Source: Thermoleophilia bacterium SCSIO 60948 | Lineage (GTDB): Bacteria > Actinomycetota > Thermoleophilia > Solirubrobacterales > 70-9 | DNA: 64,000 bases | Direction: 5' to 3' | NCBI GenBank assembly: GCA_021496505.1 | Contig: CP053031.1 | Location: 2,906,001-2,970,000, forward strand | In this document: one piece after another, positions 42,400 to 51,143 of the stretch | How positions within the stretch are numbered: the first letter of the stretch is position 1 | Layout: each line of letters opens with the position of its first letter | Program-made: the position numbers and the translations under genes | Notes under the pieces: generated by a model | The model's database searches: none | What the model was told of the DNA's origin: nothing | Seen by the model: only the letters and a program-made list of their open reading frames with translations

Positions 42400-43782
42400 T
42401 CAGCTGGCTTCCGCGGTCGCCGGGCTGGCCGACGGCTTCGGCCTCGAGGCCCTGCGCTCCTCGAGCTTCGCCGGAGCCGTCTCCGGCAGCTTGATCGCGC
42501 AGAACAGCGTGATCAGGCCGAGGATGAACAGGAAGCCCGACACCGCGGCCGAGGTGCCGGTCGCTTCGAGCAGCGCGGTCGTGATGAACGGCGTTCCGCC
42601 GCTGATCAGGATCGCCGCGAGCTGGTAGGAGAGCGAGGCTCCCGAGTAGCGCATCCGCGCCTCGTAGAGCTCGCCGAGGAACGCCGCGGCCGGCCCGTAG
42701 GTGAGGCTGGTGCCGATCCCGCCGAGGATCAGCGCGACCCCGACGAGGACGATCGAACCCGTGTCGATCAGCCAGAAGAACGGGAACGCGACCAACGTCA
42801 GCAGCCCGGCCCCGATGATCGTCGGCAGACGCCTGCCGACCTTGTCGGACCAGCGACCCGCGAGCAGGATCCCCGCGATCGTGATCGTCGAGCTGACGAG
42901 GATCGCCGCGAGCAGCGCGTTGCGCTCGAGGCCGAGCTCACGCGTGCCGTAGTCGAGGACCCCCGCGATCGACACGTAGAAGATCGCGTTCGTCACGAAA
43001 AGGATCCCGGCGCCGAGCAGGATCGTCCGCCACTTGGTCTTGATCGCCTCGGCCAGCGGCGCCTGGACGACACCCTGCTTGCGGCTCTCGGCCTCGGCCT
43101 TCGCCTCCTTGAAGGCAGGCGTCTCCTCGACCCGCATCTGGACGAACAGGCCGACCGGGATCAGCAGCGCGCTGAGCAGGAAGGGAACCCGCCAGCCCCA
43201 ACCGGCGAACGCGGCCTCGCTGAGCACCGCACCGACGATCAGGAACGCCGAGTTGCCGAGAATGACGCCGAGCGGCACGCCCATCTGCGCGAACGTCCCT
43301 GCGAATCCGCGCCGCTTCGGAGACGCGCTCTCGATCGTCAGCAGCGCCAGTCCGCCCCACTGCCCGCCGACCGCGAAACCCTGGAGGAAGCGCATCGTGA
43401 CGAGCAGGATCGGTGCGAACACGCCGATCGTCGCGGCGCTCGGCAGGACGCCGATCGTAAACGTCGCTATGCCCATCAACAGCAGGCATCCGACGACCGC
43501 CGGCTTGCGCCCGAACTTGTCACCGAGATGGCCGACGACGATGCCGCCTATCGGCCGTGCGAGGAACCCCGCCCAGAACGTCGAGAACGAAAGCAGCGTG
43601 CCGGTGACGGCGGAGCTGTCGGGGAAGAAGACGGCCGGGAACACGAGCGCCGCGGCCGTCGCGTAGATGAAGAAGTCGTACCACTCGAGCGAACTGCCGA
43701 CGAGGCCCGCTCCCAGGACCTTTCTTCGTCCGGCCGCGTCGACGGCAGGCGGCGCCGACCCGGCGGTTGATGCGGATTGCAT
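42400..43782 (-). CDS. MFS transporter, metabolite:H+ symporter (MHS) family
   Basis: A 460-residue transporter with 12 predicted helices. The opening VGSSLEWYDFFIYATAAALVF and the loop GHLGDKFGRKPAVV are hallmarks of the MHS group (ProP, ShiA, citrate and alpha-ketoglutarate permeases). RFLQGFAVGGQWGGLALLTIES is the second signature. Members take up organic acids, betaines or proline with protons. The specific substrate is not readable from sequence. The ATG has GAGGAGAG upstream. It is transcribed alone, next to the acyl-CoA synthetase gene, and could import the compound handled by that region (inference). Confidence 0.9.
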   Translation of the reverse strand: MQSASTAGSAPPAVDAAGRRKVLGAGLVGSSLEWYDFFIYATAAALVFPAVFFPDSSAVTGTLLSFSTFWAGFLARPIGGIVVGHLGDKFGRKPAVVGCLLLMGIATFTIGVLPSAATIGVFAPILLVTMRFLQGFAVGGQWGGLALLTIESASPKRRGFAGTFAQMGVPLGVILGNSAFLIVGAVLSEAAFAGWGWRVPFLLSALLIPVGLFVQMRVEETPAFKEAKAEAESRKQGVVQAPLAEAIKTKWRTILLGAGILFVTNAIFYVSIAGVLDYGTRELGLERNALLAAILVSSTITIAGILLAGRWSDKVGRRLPTIIGAGLLTLVAFPFFWLIDTGSIVLVGVALILGGIGTSLTYGPAAAFLGELYEARMRYSGASLSYQLAAILISGGTPFITTALLEATGTSAAVSGFLFILGLITLFCAIKLPETAPAKLEERRASRPKPSASPATAEAS

Positions 43783-43854
43783 GAGCTCTCCTCTCGTCCC
43801 CCGAGTTCAGCGGCCTCCCCAGCCGCCCGAGGAGATTCCTACCCACCGCCGAGG

Positions 43855-43873
43855 GCGGAACGCGAGGTTCCGC
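43855..43873 (-). terminator. hairpin downstream of the VOC gene
   Basis: Perfect 7-base arms GCGGAAC/GTTCCGC with a 5-base loop, about 46 bases after the VOC stop on the minus strand and not followed by a T-tract. It is a possible terminator separating the VOC/AraC pair from the MFS gene. Confidence 0.35.
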
Positions 43874-43918
43874 TTAGCGATCGAAAGACCCGAAGCGAAC
43901 GACCCGGGTCCGGCACCG

Positions 43919-44323
43919 CTATGCCTGTTCGATCCTGACGACGTTGCCCGCCGGGTCGCGAACCGCGCAGTCGCGAACGCCCCAGAACTGATCCGCAGGC
44001 TCCTGCAGGACCTCGGCGTTCTCGGCCGCGGCGATCCGCTCGAACGTCGCGTCGAGGTCGGTGCTGCGGAGCATCAGCGAGCCGAGCTCGCCCTTCGCGA
44101 GCAGCGCGGCGATCGCGTCGCCGTCCTGCTGCGAGCGACCCGCGTGCGGCTCGGAGAGCACGACCTGGATCTCGGGCTGCTCTTCGGTCGCGAGCGTGAC
44201 CCAACGGAAGCCGCCGTTCTCGACCTCGTTCTTGACGGACATGCCTATGACGTCGCGGTAGAAGCCGACGGCCGCATCCGGGTCGTCGACGATCACGTGG
44301 ACGCCACTGATCGAAACGTTCAT
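43919..44323 (-). CDS. VOC (glyoxalase/bleomycin-resistance) family protein
   Basis: A 134-residue protein with two beta-alpha-beta-beta-beta units: GVHVIVDDPDAAVGFYRDVIGM at the N-terminus and LMLRSTDLDATFERI ... VRDCAVRDPAGNVVRIEQA at the C-terminus. It carries the late Glu typical of the metal site, but the early His is also present (VHVIV), so metal binding is possible. Members are isomerases, dioxygenases or drug-binding proteins. The ATG at 44323 is preceded by TAGCTT and seven bases, a leaderless-type arrangement. A TTG three codons earlier lies one base from the AraC stop. With the adjacent AraC gene it forms a pair common in actinobacteria. Confidence 0.82.
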   Translation of the reverse strand: MNVSISGVHVIVDDPDAAVGFYRDVIGMSVKNEVENGGFRWVTLATEEQPEIQVVLSEPHAGRSQQDGDAIAALLAKGELGSLMLRSTDLDATFERIAAAENAEVLQEPADQFWGVRDCAVRDPAGNVVRIEQA

Positions 44324-44333
44324 GGCGACCAAG

Positions 44334-44795
44334 CTAGGCCGGGGGAGCGGCCGGCGCTTCTCGAGAACTGCTCGATCGCTCGATCGGCGCCTGCCGCTTG
44401 CGCGGTCGCATGACCGCCATCGTCTGACAGGCGAGCAGTCCGCGGACCTCGTCGTGGTCGCGGGCGCGGTAGGCCGAAGGCGTCTCGCCGACGAGCTCGG
44501 TGAAGCGAGCCGAGAACGATCCGAGGCTCGTGCAGCCGACCTCGAAGCAGACTTCGGTGACGCTCAGCTCGCGCTCTCGCAGCAGCGCCTTCGCGCGCTC
44601 GACCCGGCGCGTCATCAGATACGAGTACGGCGTCTCCGAATAGGCCTCGCGAAAGCGGCGGCTGAAGTGCGCCGTCGACATCAGCGCCGTCCGCGCGAGC
44701 GCGGCGACGTCCAGCGGCTCCGCGTACTCGCGGTCCATCCGGTCGCGGGCGCGGCGCAGCAGCCGCAGCTCTTCGAGATCGGCGCGCCGAGCCAT
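44334..44795 (-). CDS. AraC-family transcriptional regulator, DNA-binding domain only
   Basis: A 153-residue protein consisting almost only of the double helix-turn-helix AraC domain (about 17-118: PLDVAALARTALMSTAHFSRRFREAYSETPYSYLMTRRVERAKALL, then VGCTSLGSFSARFTELVGETPSAYR) plus a basic, serine-rich tail. There is no separate sensor domain, so regulation may depend on abundance or on partner binding. ATG at 44795 has GAAGG eight bases upstream and is preferred to the GTG three codons earlier. It is followed by the VOC gene and is divergent from the UvrA-like gene, with a gap of about 80 bases between them. Confidence 0.88.
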   Translation of the reverse strand: MARRADLEELRLLRRARDRMDREYAEPLDVAALARTALMSTAHFSRRFREAYSETPYSYLMTRRVERAKALLRERELSVTEVCFEVGCTSLGSFSARFTELVGETPSAYRARDHDEVRGLLACQTMAVMRPRKRQAPIERSSSSREAPAAPPA

Positions 44796-44874
44796 CGAGG
44801 TCACCTTCGCAGAGAACGAAGAGAGCAGTTTCCGAGAAACACGGGCTTGCGAGGGCGCCTAGTCTGAGCGCCCA

Positions 44875-47214
44875 ATGAAGGCTGACAGCCACGATCTGAT
44901 CCGCGTCCACGGCGCCCGCGTCAACAACCTCAAGGACGTCAGCGTCGAGCTGCCGAAGCGACGGCTGACCGCGTTCACGGGCGTCTCGGGATCGGGCAAG
45001 AGCTCGCTCGTCTTCGGGACGATCGCGGCCGAGTCGCAGCGGCTTATCAACGAGACCTACAGCGCCTTCCTCCAGGGCTTCATGCCGACCCAGGCGCGCC
45101 CGGACGTCGACGTCCTCGACGGGCTGACGACGGCGATCATCGTAAGCCAGGAGCGGATGGGCTCGGACCCGCGCTCGACCGTCGGTACCGCGACCGACGC
45201 CAACGCGATGCTGCGGATCCTGTTCAGCCGGCTCGGCAAGCCGCACATCGGCCCGCCCGCCGCGTACTCGTTCAACGTCGCATCGGTTTCCGGCAAGGGC
45301 GGCATCTCGGTCGGCGGCGGCGAGATGAAGGCCGTGAGCTACACGCGGACCGGAGGCATGTGCCCGCACTGCGAGGGCCGCGGCACGGTCTCGGACTTCA
45401 ACCTCGCCGCTATCTATGACGAGGAGAAGTCGCTCAACGAGGGCGCGATCACGATCCCCGGCTACTCGATGGAGGGCTGGTACGGGCGGATCTTCCGCCA
45501 GTCGGGCTTCTTCGACCCCGACAAGCCGATCAAGAAGTACACGAAGAAGGAGCTCGCCGACCTGCTCCACAAGGAGCCGACGAAGATCAAGGTCGAGGGC
45601 ATCAACCTGACCTACTCGGGCCTGATCCCGTCGATCCGCAAGTCGTTCCTGTCGAAGGACCGCGAGGCGATGCAGCCGCACATCGGCGCGTTCGTCGACC
45701 GCGCGATCGTCTTCACGACCTGCCCCGAGTGCGACGGCACGCGACTGTCCGAGGCGGCACGCTCGTCGAAGATCCGCCAGAAGTCGATCGCCGACGTCTG
45801 CGCGATGGAGATCACCGAGCTCGCCGAGTGGGTGAGCAAGGTCGAGAACAAGGCGGTCGCGCCGCTCGTCACCTCACTTCAGGAGCTGCTCGACTCGTTC
45901 GTCGCGATCGGTCTCGGCTACCTCTCACTAGACCGGCCGGCCGGGACGCTGTCGGGCGGCGAGGCGCAGCGGACGAAGATGATCCGCCACCTCGGCTCGT
46001 CGCTGACCGACATCACCTACGTCTTCGACGAGCCGACGATCGGCCTCCATCCGCACGACATTGCGCGGATGAACGAGCTGCTCGTCCAGCTGCGCGACAA
46101 GGGCAACACGGTGCTCGTCGTCGAGCACAAGCCGGAGGCGATCGAGATCGCCGACCACGTCGTCGACATCGGCCCGGGCGCAGGTTCTGATGGCGGCGAG
46201 ATCGTCTTCGAGGGGAGCGTCGCTCAGCTCCGAAAGGCGAAGACTCCGACCGGGCAGCATCTCGACGACCGCGCGCAGCTCAAGGACGAGGTGCGCGAGC
46301 CGGATGGCGCGCTCGAGATCCGTGGCGCCGACACGCACAACCTGAGGAACGTCGATGTCGGCATCCCGCTGGGCGTGCTCGTCGTCATGACCGGAGTCGC
46401 GGGTTCGGGCAAGAGCTCGCTGATCGACGGCTCGGTCGCCGGGCTCGAAGACGTCGTGACGGTGGATCAGACAGGGATCCGCGGCTCGCGGCGCTCGAAC
46501 CCCGCCACCTACACGAAGTTGCTCGACCCGATCCGCAAGGCGTTCGCGAAGGCCAACGACGTCAAACCCGGCCTGTTCAGCGCCAACTCCGACGGCGCCT
46601 GCCCGAACTGCAACGGCGCCGGCGTGGTCTACGCCGACCTCGGGATGATGCAGGGGGCTGCCGCGACCTGTGAGGAATGCGACGGTAAGCGCTTCCAGGC
46701 CGAGGTGCTCGAGTACCGCTTCGGCGGCAAGGACATCTCAGAGGTGCTCGCGATGTCGGTCGCCGAGGCGGAGACGTTCTTCGGCGATGGCGACGGCGCG
46801 ATCCCGGCCGCGCACAAGATCCTCGTCCGCCTGCGCGACGTCGGACTCGGCTACCTGCGGATCGGACAGCCGCTGACGACTCTCTCGGGTGGTGAGCGCC
46901 AGCGGCTGAAGCTCGCGGTCCAGATGTCGGAGAAGGGCAAGGTCCTCGTCCTCGACGAACCGACGACCGGCCTCCACCTCGCCGACGTCGAGCAGCTCCT
47001 CGGCCTACTCGACCAGCTCGTCGACGACGGGCGCTCGGTGATCGTGATCGAGCACCATCAGGCGGTCATGGCCCACGCCGACTGGATCATCGACCTCGGA
47101 CCGGGCGCCGGCCAGGATGGCGGCCGGATCGTCTTCGAGGGCACGCCGCGCGAGCTCGTCGAGAAGCGATCGACCCTGACCGGCGAGCACCTGGCCGAGT
47201 ACGTCGGGGCGTAG
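44875..47214 (+). CDS. short UvrA-like ABC ATPase (drug-resistance/UvrA2 type)
   Basis: A 779-residue protein with two UvrA ATPase modules. Module 1: Walker [11 protein letters not shown] near 36, zinc-binding CPHCEGRG and CPECDGTR, signature [11 protein letters not shown]. Module 2: Walker [19 protein letters not shown] and CEECDGKR, signature [11 protein letters not shown], Walker [13 protein letters not shown]. It is about 160-200 residues shorter than housekeeping UvrA, and the UvrB-binding region between Walker A and the first zinc module is reduced. This is the form seen in UvrA2 and in DrrC-like proteins that protect DNA from intercalating drugs. A TAGTCT box nine bases before the ATG and no ribosome-binding site point to leaderless or near-leaderless expression. 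It is divergent from an AraC/VOC pair, suggesting induction by a toxic compound (inference). Confidence 0.9.
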   Translation: MKADSHDLIRVHGARVNNLKDVSVELPKRRLTAFTGVSGSGKSSLVFGTIAAESQRLINETYSAFLQGFMPTQARPDVDVLDGLTTAIIVSQERMGSDPRSTVGTATDANAMLRILFSRLGKPHIGPPAAYSFNVASVSGKGGISVGGGEMKAVSYTRTGGMCPHCEGRGTVSDFNLAAIYDEEKSLNEGAITIPGYSMEGWYGRIFRQSGFFDPDKPIKKYTKKELADLLHKEPTKIKVEGINLTYSGLIPSIRKSFLSKDREAMQPHIGAFVDRAIVFTTCPECDGTRLSEAARSSKIRQKSIADVCAMEITELAEWVSKVENKAVAPLVTSLQELLDSFVAIGLGYLSLDRPAGTLSGGEAQRTKMIRHLGSSLTDITYVFDEPTIGLHPHDIARMNELLVQLRDKGNTVLVVEHKPEAIEIADHVVDIGPGAGSDGGEIVFEGSVAQLRKAKTPTGQHLDDRAQLKDEVREPDGALEIRGADTHNLRNVDVGIPLGVLVVMTGVAGSGKSSLIDGSVAGLEDVVTVDQTGIRGSRRSNPATYTKLLDPIRKAFAKANDVKPGLFSANSDGACPNCNGAGVVYADLGMMQGAAATCEECDGKRFQAEVLEYRFGGKDISEVLAMSVAEAETFFGDGDGAIPAAHKILVRLRDVGLGYLRIGQPLTTLSGGERQRLKLAVQMSEKGKVLVLDEPTTGLHLADVEQLLGLLDQLVDDGRSVIVIEHHQAVMAHADWIIDLGPGAGQDGGRIVFEGTPRELVEKRSTLTGEHLAEYVGA

Positions 47215-47222
47215 GCCCGGCG

Positions 47223-48677
47223 TTAGGTCCGCTCCCCGGCGCGCTCGGCCGCGTGCTCGAGTCCGACGCGCAGGATCCCCGCCATCTCGTCGAAGATCTC
47301 CGGTCCCGCGGTCAGCGGCGGCGCGATCTGGACGATCGGGTCGGCGCGGTCGTCGAGGCGGCAGATCATCCCCTGCTCGAAGAGCTTCTCCGACAGGACG
47401 TCCTTGAGCAGCCACTCGGCGACCTCGCCCTCGAATGGCTCCTTGGTCTCCGAGTCGCGGACGATCTCGAGCGCCCAGAAGTGGCCCATGCCGCGGACAT
47501 CGCCGACGATCGGGATGTCGAGGAGCCCCTCGAGCGCCTGCTTGGCCTTGGCCTCGTTCGAGCGCACGTTCTCGAACACGCCCTCGCGCTCGAAGATCTC
47601 GATCGACTTCAGCGCCACGGCCGAGCCGACCGGGTGGCCACCGAACGTGATGCCGTGCAGGTATGACGAGCGCCCGTCGAGGAACGGCGCCGCGACCTTG
47701 TCGGAGACCATCAGCCCGCCCATCGCGAAGTGGGCTCCGGTGACGCCCTTCGCGAACGTGATCAGGTCCGGCTCGTAGCCGAGGCGCTGGGCACCGAACC
47801 ACTCGCCGATCCGGCCGAAGGCGCAGATGACCTCGTCCGAGCACAGCAGGATCCCATGGCGATCGCAGATCTGGCGCAGCCCCTGCCAGTAGCCGGGAGG
47901 CGGCACGAGGCAGCCTCCGGCGTTCTGGACCGGCTCGGCGATGATCATCGCGACGGTCTCGGGACCCTCGAACTCGATCGCGTCCTCGACCTCGTCGAGC
48001 AGCGCGCGGGTGAAGGCCTCGTCGCCCTCGCCACCGGCCGGGTGGCGGTAGGCGTTGGTCGAGGAGACGTGGTGGACCGGGACGGCGAGCGGCTCGAACG
48101 CCGTCCGGCACGACGGGATGCCGGTGAACGAGAGCGCCCCCATCGTCACGCCGTGGTAGGCGTCGCGGCGCGCGATCGCCTTGCGGCGCTGCGGTTGGCC
48201 CTGGGCCTCGTGCCACTGGCGGGCGATCTTCCATGCGGACTCGACGGCCTCGGAGCCGCCCGAGGTGAAGAAGACGCGGTTGAGGTGCGACGGCGCACGC
48301 TCGGCCAGAGCGGTGGCGAGCTCGACGGCCGGCGGGTGGGCGACGGTCCAGTTCGAGGTGTAGGGCAGGCGCGCCATCTGCTCCGCGGCGGCCTCTCCGA
48401 TCTCGGCGCCGTGGGAGTGGCCGAGGTTGAGGCAGTAGAGGCCCGAGAGACCGTCGATGAACGAGCGCCCGGAGGCGTCGGTGACCCGGTACCCCTCGCC
48501 CTCGACGATCAGCGGGATCTCGTGGCCGTCGCCGTAGGAGGCCATGTCGGAGAAGTGGAGGATCATGTGCTCGCGCGCCTTGCGCTGCAGGCGGCGGTAC
48601 TCCTCCGGCACCTCCGCGGGGCTGGAGAGATCCTCCAGCGAGGGTTCTGATCGCCCGACGTCGGTGGTCTCGGTCAT
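47223..48677 (-). CDS. class III aminotransferase, omega-amino acid/polyamine:pyruvate type (copy A)
   Basis: A 484-residue PLP enzyme of aminotransferase class III. Visible blocks: GEGYRVTDASGRSFIDGLSGLYCLNLGH, the cofactor-binding FFTSGGSEAVESAWKIARQ, YHGVTMGALSFTG, the metal/phosphate-side IIAEPVQNAGGC, SDEVICAFGR, and the Schiff-base Lys in LITFAKGVTGAHFAMGG. It resembles the putrescine/beta-alanine:pyruvate group and is a clear paralogue of the gene at 58349. The ATG at 48677 has AAGGAG about eight bases upstream, and the longer open frame adds only seven unlikely residues. The gene stands alone, converging on the UvrA-like gene. The substrate is not determined; GABA or another omega-amine would fit the neighbourhood. 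Confidence 0.9.
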   Translation of the reverse strand: MTETTDVGRSEPSLEDLSSPAEVPEEYRRLQRKAREHMILHFSDMASYGDGHEIPLIVEGEGYRVTDASGRSFIDGLSGLYCLNLGHSHGAEIGEAAAEQMARLPYTSNWTVAHPPAVELATALAERAPSHLNRVFFTSGGSEAVESAWKIARQWHEAQGQPQRRKAIARRDAYHGVTMGALSFTGIPSCRTAFEPLAVPVHHVSSTNAYRHPAGGEGDEAFTRALLDEVEDAIEFEGPETVAMIIAEPVQNAGGCLVPPPGYWQGLRQICDRHGILLCSDEVICAFGRIGEWFGAQRLGYEPDLITFAKGVTGAHFAMGGLMVSDKVAAPFLDGRSSYLHGITFGGHPVGSAVALKSIEIFEREGVFENVRSNEAKAKQALEGLLDIPIVGDVRGMGHFWALEIVRDSETKEPFEGEVAEWLLKDVLSEKLFEQGMICRLDDRADPIVQIAPPLTAGPEIFDEMAGILRVGLEHAAERAGERT

Positions 48678-48912
48678 CTCGAAAGCTCCTTCTCGCACTG
48701 CCGGCCGAGCGCCGGCGGCGGGGCGAATCGGCGCCTTCTCCTAAAAGCGCGCCGCCGTTCACGGCGGGCCCCTCCTCCGAACAAGGATGGCACGCCAGAC
48801 GCTGTGTCGGGCGTGCGCCGAATCGTTTTGGACGCCCTGTACCAATCGAGCCTCGCCGATTCGACAGCGCGCTCGCGAGCGCATCGACGCGGCGGAGTAG
48901 GTTGGGAGACAG

Positions 48913-49200
48913 GTGAAGCTCTACGTCTGCTGGAACGCAAAGCCGGGCTTGCCGATCGGCGGCGGAATGCACCCGTGCGGCAAGGCCTACAAGGCGCTCG
49001 CCGACAACGGCTACGACCCCGAGGTCGTGAAGGTCAAGGGCTCGCGGATGCTGCCCGGCAAGATCGGTGAGACGTCGGGGCGGCGCGAGATCGAGGAGCT
49101 CACCGGCAGGCAGACGGTCCCCGTCCTCGTGACCGACAACGGCGCCGTGATCGCCGAGTCGAGCGAGATCGTCGCCTGGGCACAGGCCAACCCGGCCTGA
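48913..49200 (+). CDS. small thioredoxin-fold protein (GST N-terminal/glutaredoxin-like)
   Basis: A 95-residue protein that is essentially one thioredoxin-like domain. The first strand KLYVCWNA is followed by GGGMHPCGKAYKALADNGYDPEV, where a single Cys occupies the active-site position. Then come the cis-proline strand TVPVLVTDNG and the AESSEIVAWAQ helix of glutathione-S-transferase N-terminal domains. The C-terminal GST domain is absent. Actinobacteria generally use mycothiol, so glutathione as partner is doubtful. The GTG start is preceded by GGGAG at short distance and a TAGGTT box nine bases upstream. It is divergent from the aminotransferase gene, and no partner gene is adjacent. Confidence 0.78.
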   Translation: MKLYVCWNAKPGLPIGGGMHPCGKAYKALADNGYDPEVVKVKGSRMLPGKIGETSGRREIEELTGRQTVPVLVTDNGAVIAESSEIVAWAQANPA

Positions 49201-49243
49201 GCCACTCGACGCGCGCCGATCAGAGCCGAGCAGTCGTCGGTCG

Positions 49244-49263
49244 GGTGGCGAATACGCGCCACC
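49244..49263 (+). terminator. hairpin after the thioredoxin-fold gene
   Basis: GGTGGCG/CGCCACC arms of seven bases with a six-base loop, about 44 bases after the stop, without a T-tract. A second perfect stem-loop (CGATCGC/GCGATCG, four-base loop) lies at 49293-49310. Confidence 0.4.
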
Positions 49264-49332
49264 TGCTGGCCGTAGATCGTCGCTCGACCGATCGATCGCA
49301 AACGCGATCGTCGACAACGCACGGTCCGCGGC

Positions 49333-49350
49333 ATTGACCTTGTGGTCAAT
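49333..49350. promoter_or_regulatory. 18-bp palindromic operator, site B
   Basis: ATTGAC-CTTGTG-GTCAAT, the same inverted repeat as at 39018 with a single change in the centre. It overlaps a TTGTGG -35-like hexamer that is 17 bases from TAGGCT at 49363. CGCGGC and the ATG at 49375 follow directly, so this is a repressor-type position at a leaderless promoter. Confidence 0.7.
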
Positions 49351-49374
49351 TGCACTTTGATCTAGGCTCGCGGC

Positions 49375-51075
49375 ATGGAACCGACGTCCGCCCCCACCAC
49401 GCCCGCAAGCTCGACCCCTTCGCCGAACGGCCGGGCACCTGCCGCCGGCGGGCGCGGCGAGTACGACGCGATCGTCGTCGGCGGTGGTCACAACGGGCTG
49501 ACGACGGGCGCATACCTGGCGCGGGCCGGACTGCGGACGCTGATCCTCGAGCGCCGCCACATCCTCGGCGGCGCCTGCGTGACAGAGGAGGTCTGGCCGG
49601 GCGCCCGCGTATCGCGGGCCTCCTACGTCGTCTCGATGCTGCAGCCGAAGGTCGTCTCGGACCTGCGGTTGCGCGACTTCGGCTACGAGGCCTATCCGCT
49701 CGACCCGGCCTACGTCGCGCTGACCGAGAACGGCCCGATCTTCTTCCATGACGACACGGACAAGACGGTCGAGTCGATCCGCAAGCACTCGCCTCGCGAC
49801 GCCGAGGCCTACCCCGAGTTCGAAGAGGTGCTCGGACGCGCTGCCCGCTTCGTGCGCCCGATGATGCTGAAGGCGATGCCGGCGCTCGGCTCGCGCCGCC
49901 CGGCCGACGTCGCCGGGCTGCTGCGTGAGGCCGGGCGCGCCGGCGGCATGGCCATGCGCGAGGTCCACGAGCTCGTCCGCGTCTTCACCCAGTCAGTCGG
50001 CGACATGCTCGACGACCGCTTCGAGCTCGACGGCCTCAAGGGCTCGGTCGCCTCGACCGGGGTCGTCGGCGTCTGGGCCGGCCCCCGCACGCCCGGGACC
50101 GCCTACAACCTCCTCCACCACGCGCTCGGCGAGATGAACGGCGTCGAGGGCGCCTGGGGACAGGTGATCGGCGGCATGGGCGCGATCTCGATGGCGATCG
50201 CGCGCGCGGCGGAGTCGCACGGCGCCGAGATCCGGACCGACGCGGAGGTCGCCTCGATCGACGTCGTCGGTGGCGAGGTCAAGGGGGTGACGCTCGCGGA
50301 CGGCACCGAGTTCCGGGCGCCCATCGTCGCCTCGGGCGCGCACCCCAAGACGACGATCCTCGACCTCGCCGGCGCGGAGAACTTCCCCGAGGACGTAGTC
50401 ACCGACATGCGCCGCTACAAGACCCGCGGCGGCTCGGTGAAGGTCAACCTCGTGCTCTCCGAGCCGCCTCGCTACGAGGGTGTGAGTGAAGAGGACGCGA
50501 AGCTGATGCTCACCGCGGGCGTCAACCTCTGCCCCTCGATCGACTACCTCGAGCGTGCCTGGCAGGACGCGACGCGCGGGATCCCGGCGCGCGAGCCCTA
50601 CGTCGAGGCCGAGCTGCCGTCGGCGATCGACTCGTCACTGACCGATGACGGGCGCTGGATCATGACGATGTTCACCCAGTACGGCCCGCCCGACGAGGCG
50701 GCCTGGGAGGGCGACGCGCGCGAGCGCTACGGCGATGCCTGCGTCGAGCATCTCGCCCGCTACGCGCCGAACGTCCCCGGCGCGATCCTCGAGCGCGAGG
50801 TCCTCGCGCCGCCGGACCTCGAGCGGATCTTCGGACTCGTCGACGGCTCGATCTTCCAGGGCGAGCAGGGGCTCGACCAGATGGCCTTCATGCGCCCGTC
50901 GCCGCTGCTCAGCCAGTACTCGACGCCCGTCTCGGGGCTATATCTCGCCGGCGCGGGGACCCACCCCGGCGGCGGTGTCACAGCCGCCTCCGGCCACAAC
51001 GCCGCCCAGCGGATCCTCAAGGACCGCCAGGGTCTGCGTGGGCGCCTACGGCGCCGGATGCGCGCGAGCGCGTAG
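49375..51075 (+). CDS. FAD-dependent oxidoreductase, PYROXD2/phytoene-dehydrogenase-like (copy 3)
   Basis: A 566-residue flavoprotein of the same family as the tandem pair at 34420-37732 but clearly more distant. The N-terminal 28 residues are a Pro/Ser/Thr-rich extension. The FAD motif YDAIVVGGGHNGLTTGAYLARAG near 30 leads into LERRHILGGACVTEEVWPG, and the C-terminal block is GLYLAGAGTHPGGGVTAASGHNAA. The VVGVWAGPRTPGTAYNLLHHALGEM and GGMGAISMAIARAAESHG stretches are characteristic of the PYROXD2 subgroup. It is a single gene with a leaderless-type promoter and the palindromic operator shared with the acyl-CoA dehydrogenase/Rieske promoter region, so it probably belongs to the same regulon. 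The reaction is unknown. Confidence 0.88.
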   Translation: MEPTSAPTTPASSTPSPNGRAPAAGGRGEYDAIVVGGGHNGLTTGAYLARAGLRTLILERRHILGGACVTEEVWPGARVSRASYVVSMLQPKVVSDLRLRDFGYEAYPLDPAYVALTENGPIFFHDDTDKTVESIRKHSPRDAEAYPEFEEVLGRAARFVRPMMLKAMPALGSRRPADVAGLLREAGRAGGMAMREVHELVRVFTQSVGDMLDDRFELDGLKGSVASTGVVGVWAGPRTPGTAYNLLHHALGEMNGVEGAWGQVIGGMGAISMAIARAAESHGAEIRTDAEVASIDVVGGEVKGVTLADGTEFRAPIVASGAHPKTTILDLAGAENFPEDVVTDMRRYKTRGGSVKVNLVLSEPPRYEGVSEEDAKLMLTAGVNLCPSIDYLERAWQDATRGIPAREPYVEAELPSAIDSSLTDDGRWIMTMFTQYGPPDEAAWEGDARERYGDACVEHLARYAPNVPGAILEREVLAPPDLERIFGLVDGSIFQGEQGLDQMAFMRPSPLLSQYSTPVSGLYLAGAGTHPGGGVTAASGHNAAQRILKDRQGLRGRLRRRMRASA

Positions 51076-51076
51076 C

Positions 51077-51142
51077 GCAACCACTTCGCGGAGTCCGGCG
51101 CGGCGCACCGTCCGCGCCGCGCCGGGCGCTCGCGAAGCCAGG
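51077..51142. terminator. long nested inverted repeat, bidirectional terminator
   Basis: The convergent gap folds almost completely on itself. Twelve-base perfect arms CCGGCGCGGCGC/GCGCCGCGCCGG (51093-51104 and 51112-51123) with a seven-base loop are enclosed by CTTCGCG/CGCGAAG (51082-51088 and 51129-51135) and AACC/GGTT. It should stop transcription from both sides. Confidence 0.7.
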
Positions 51143-51143
51143 T

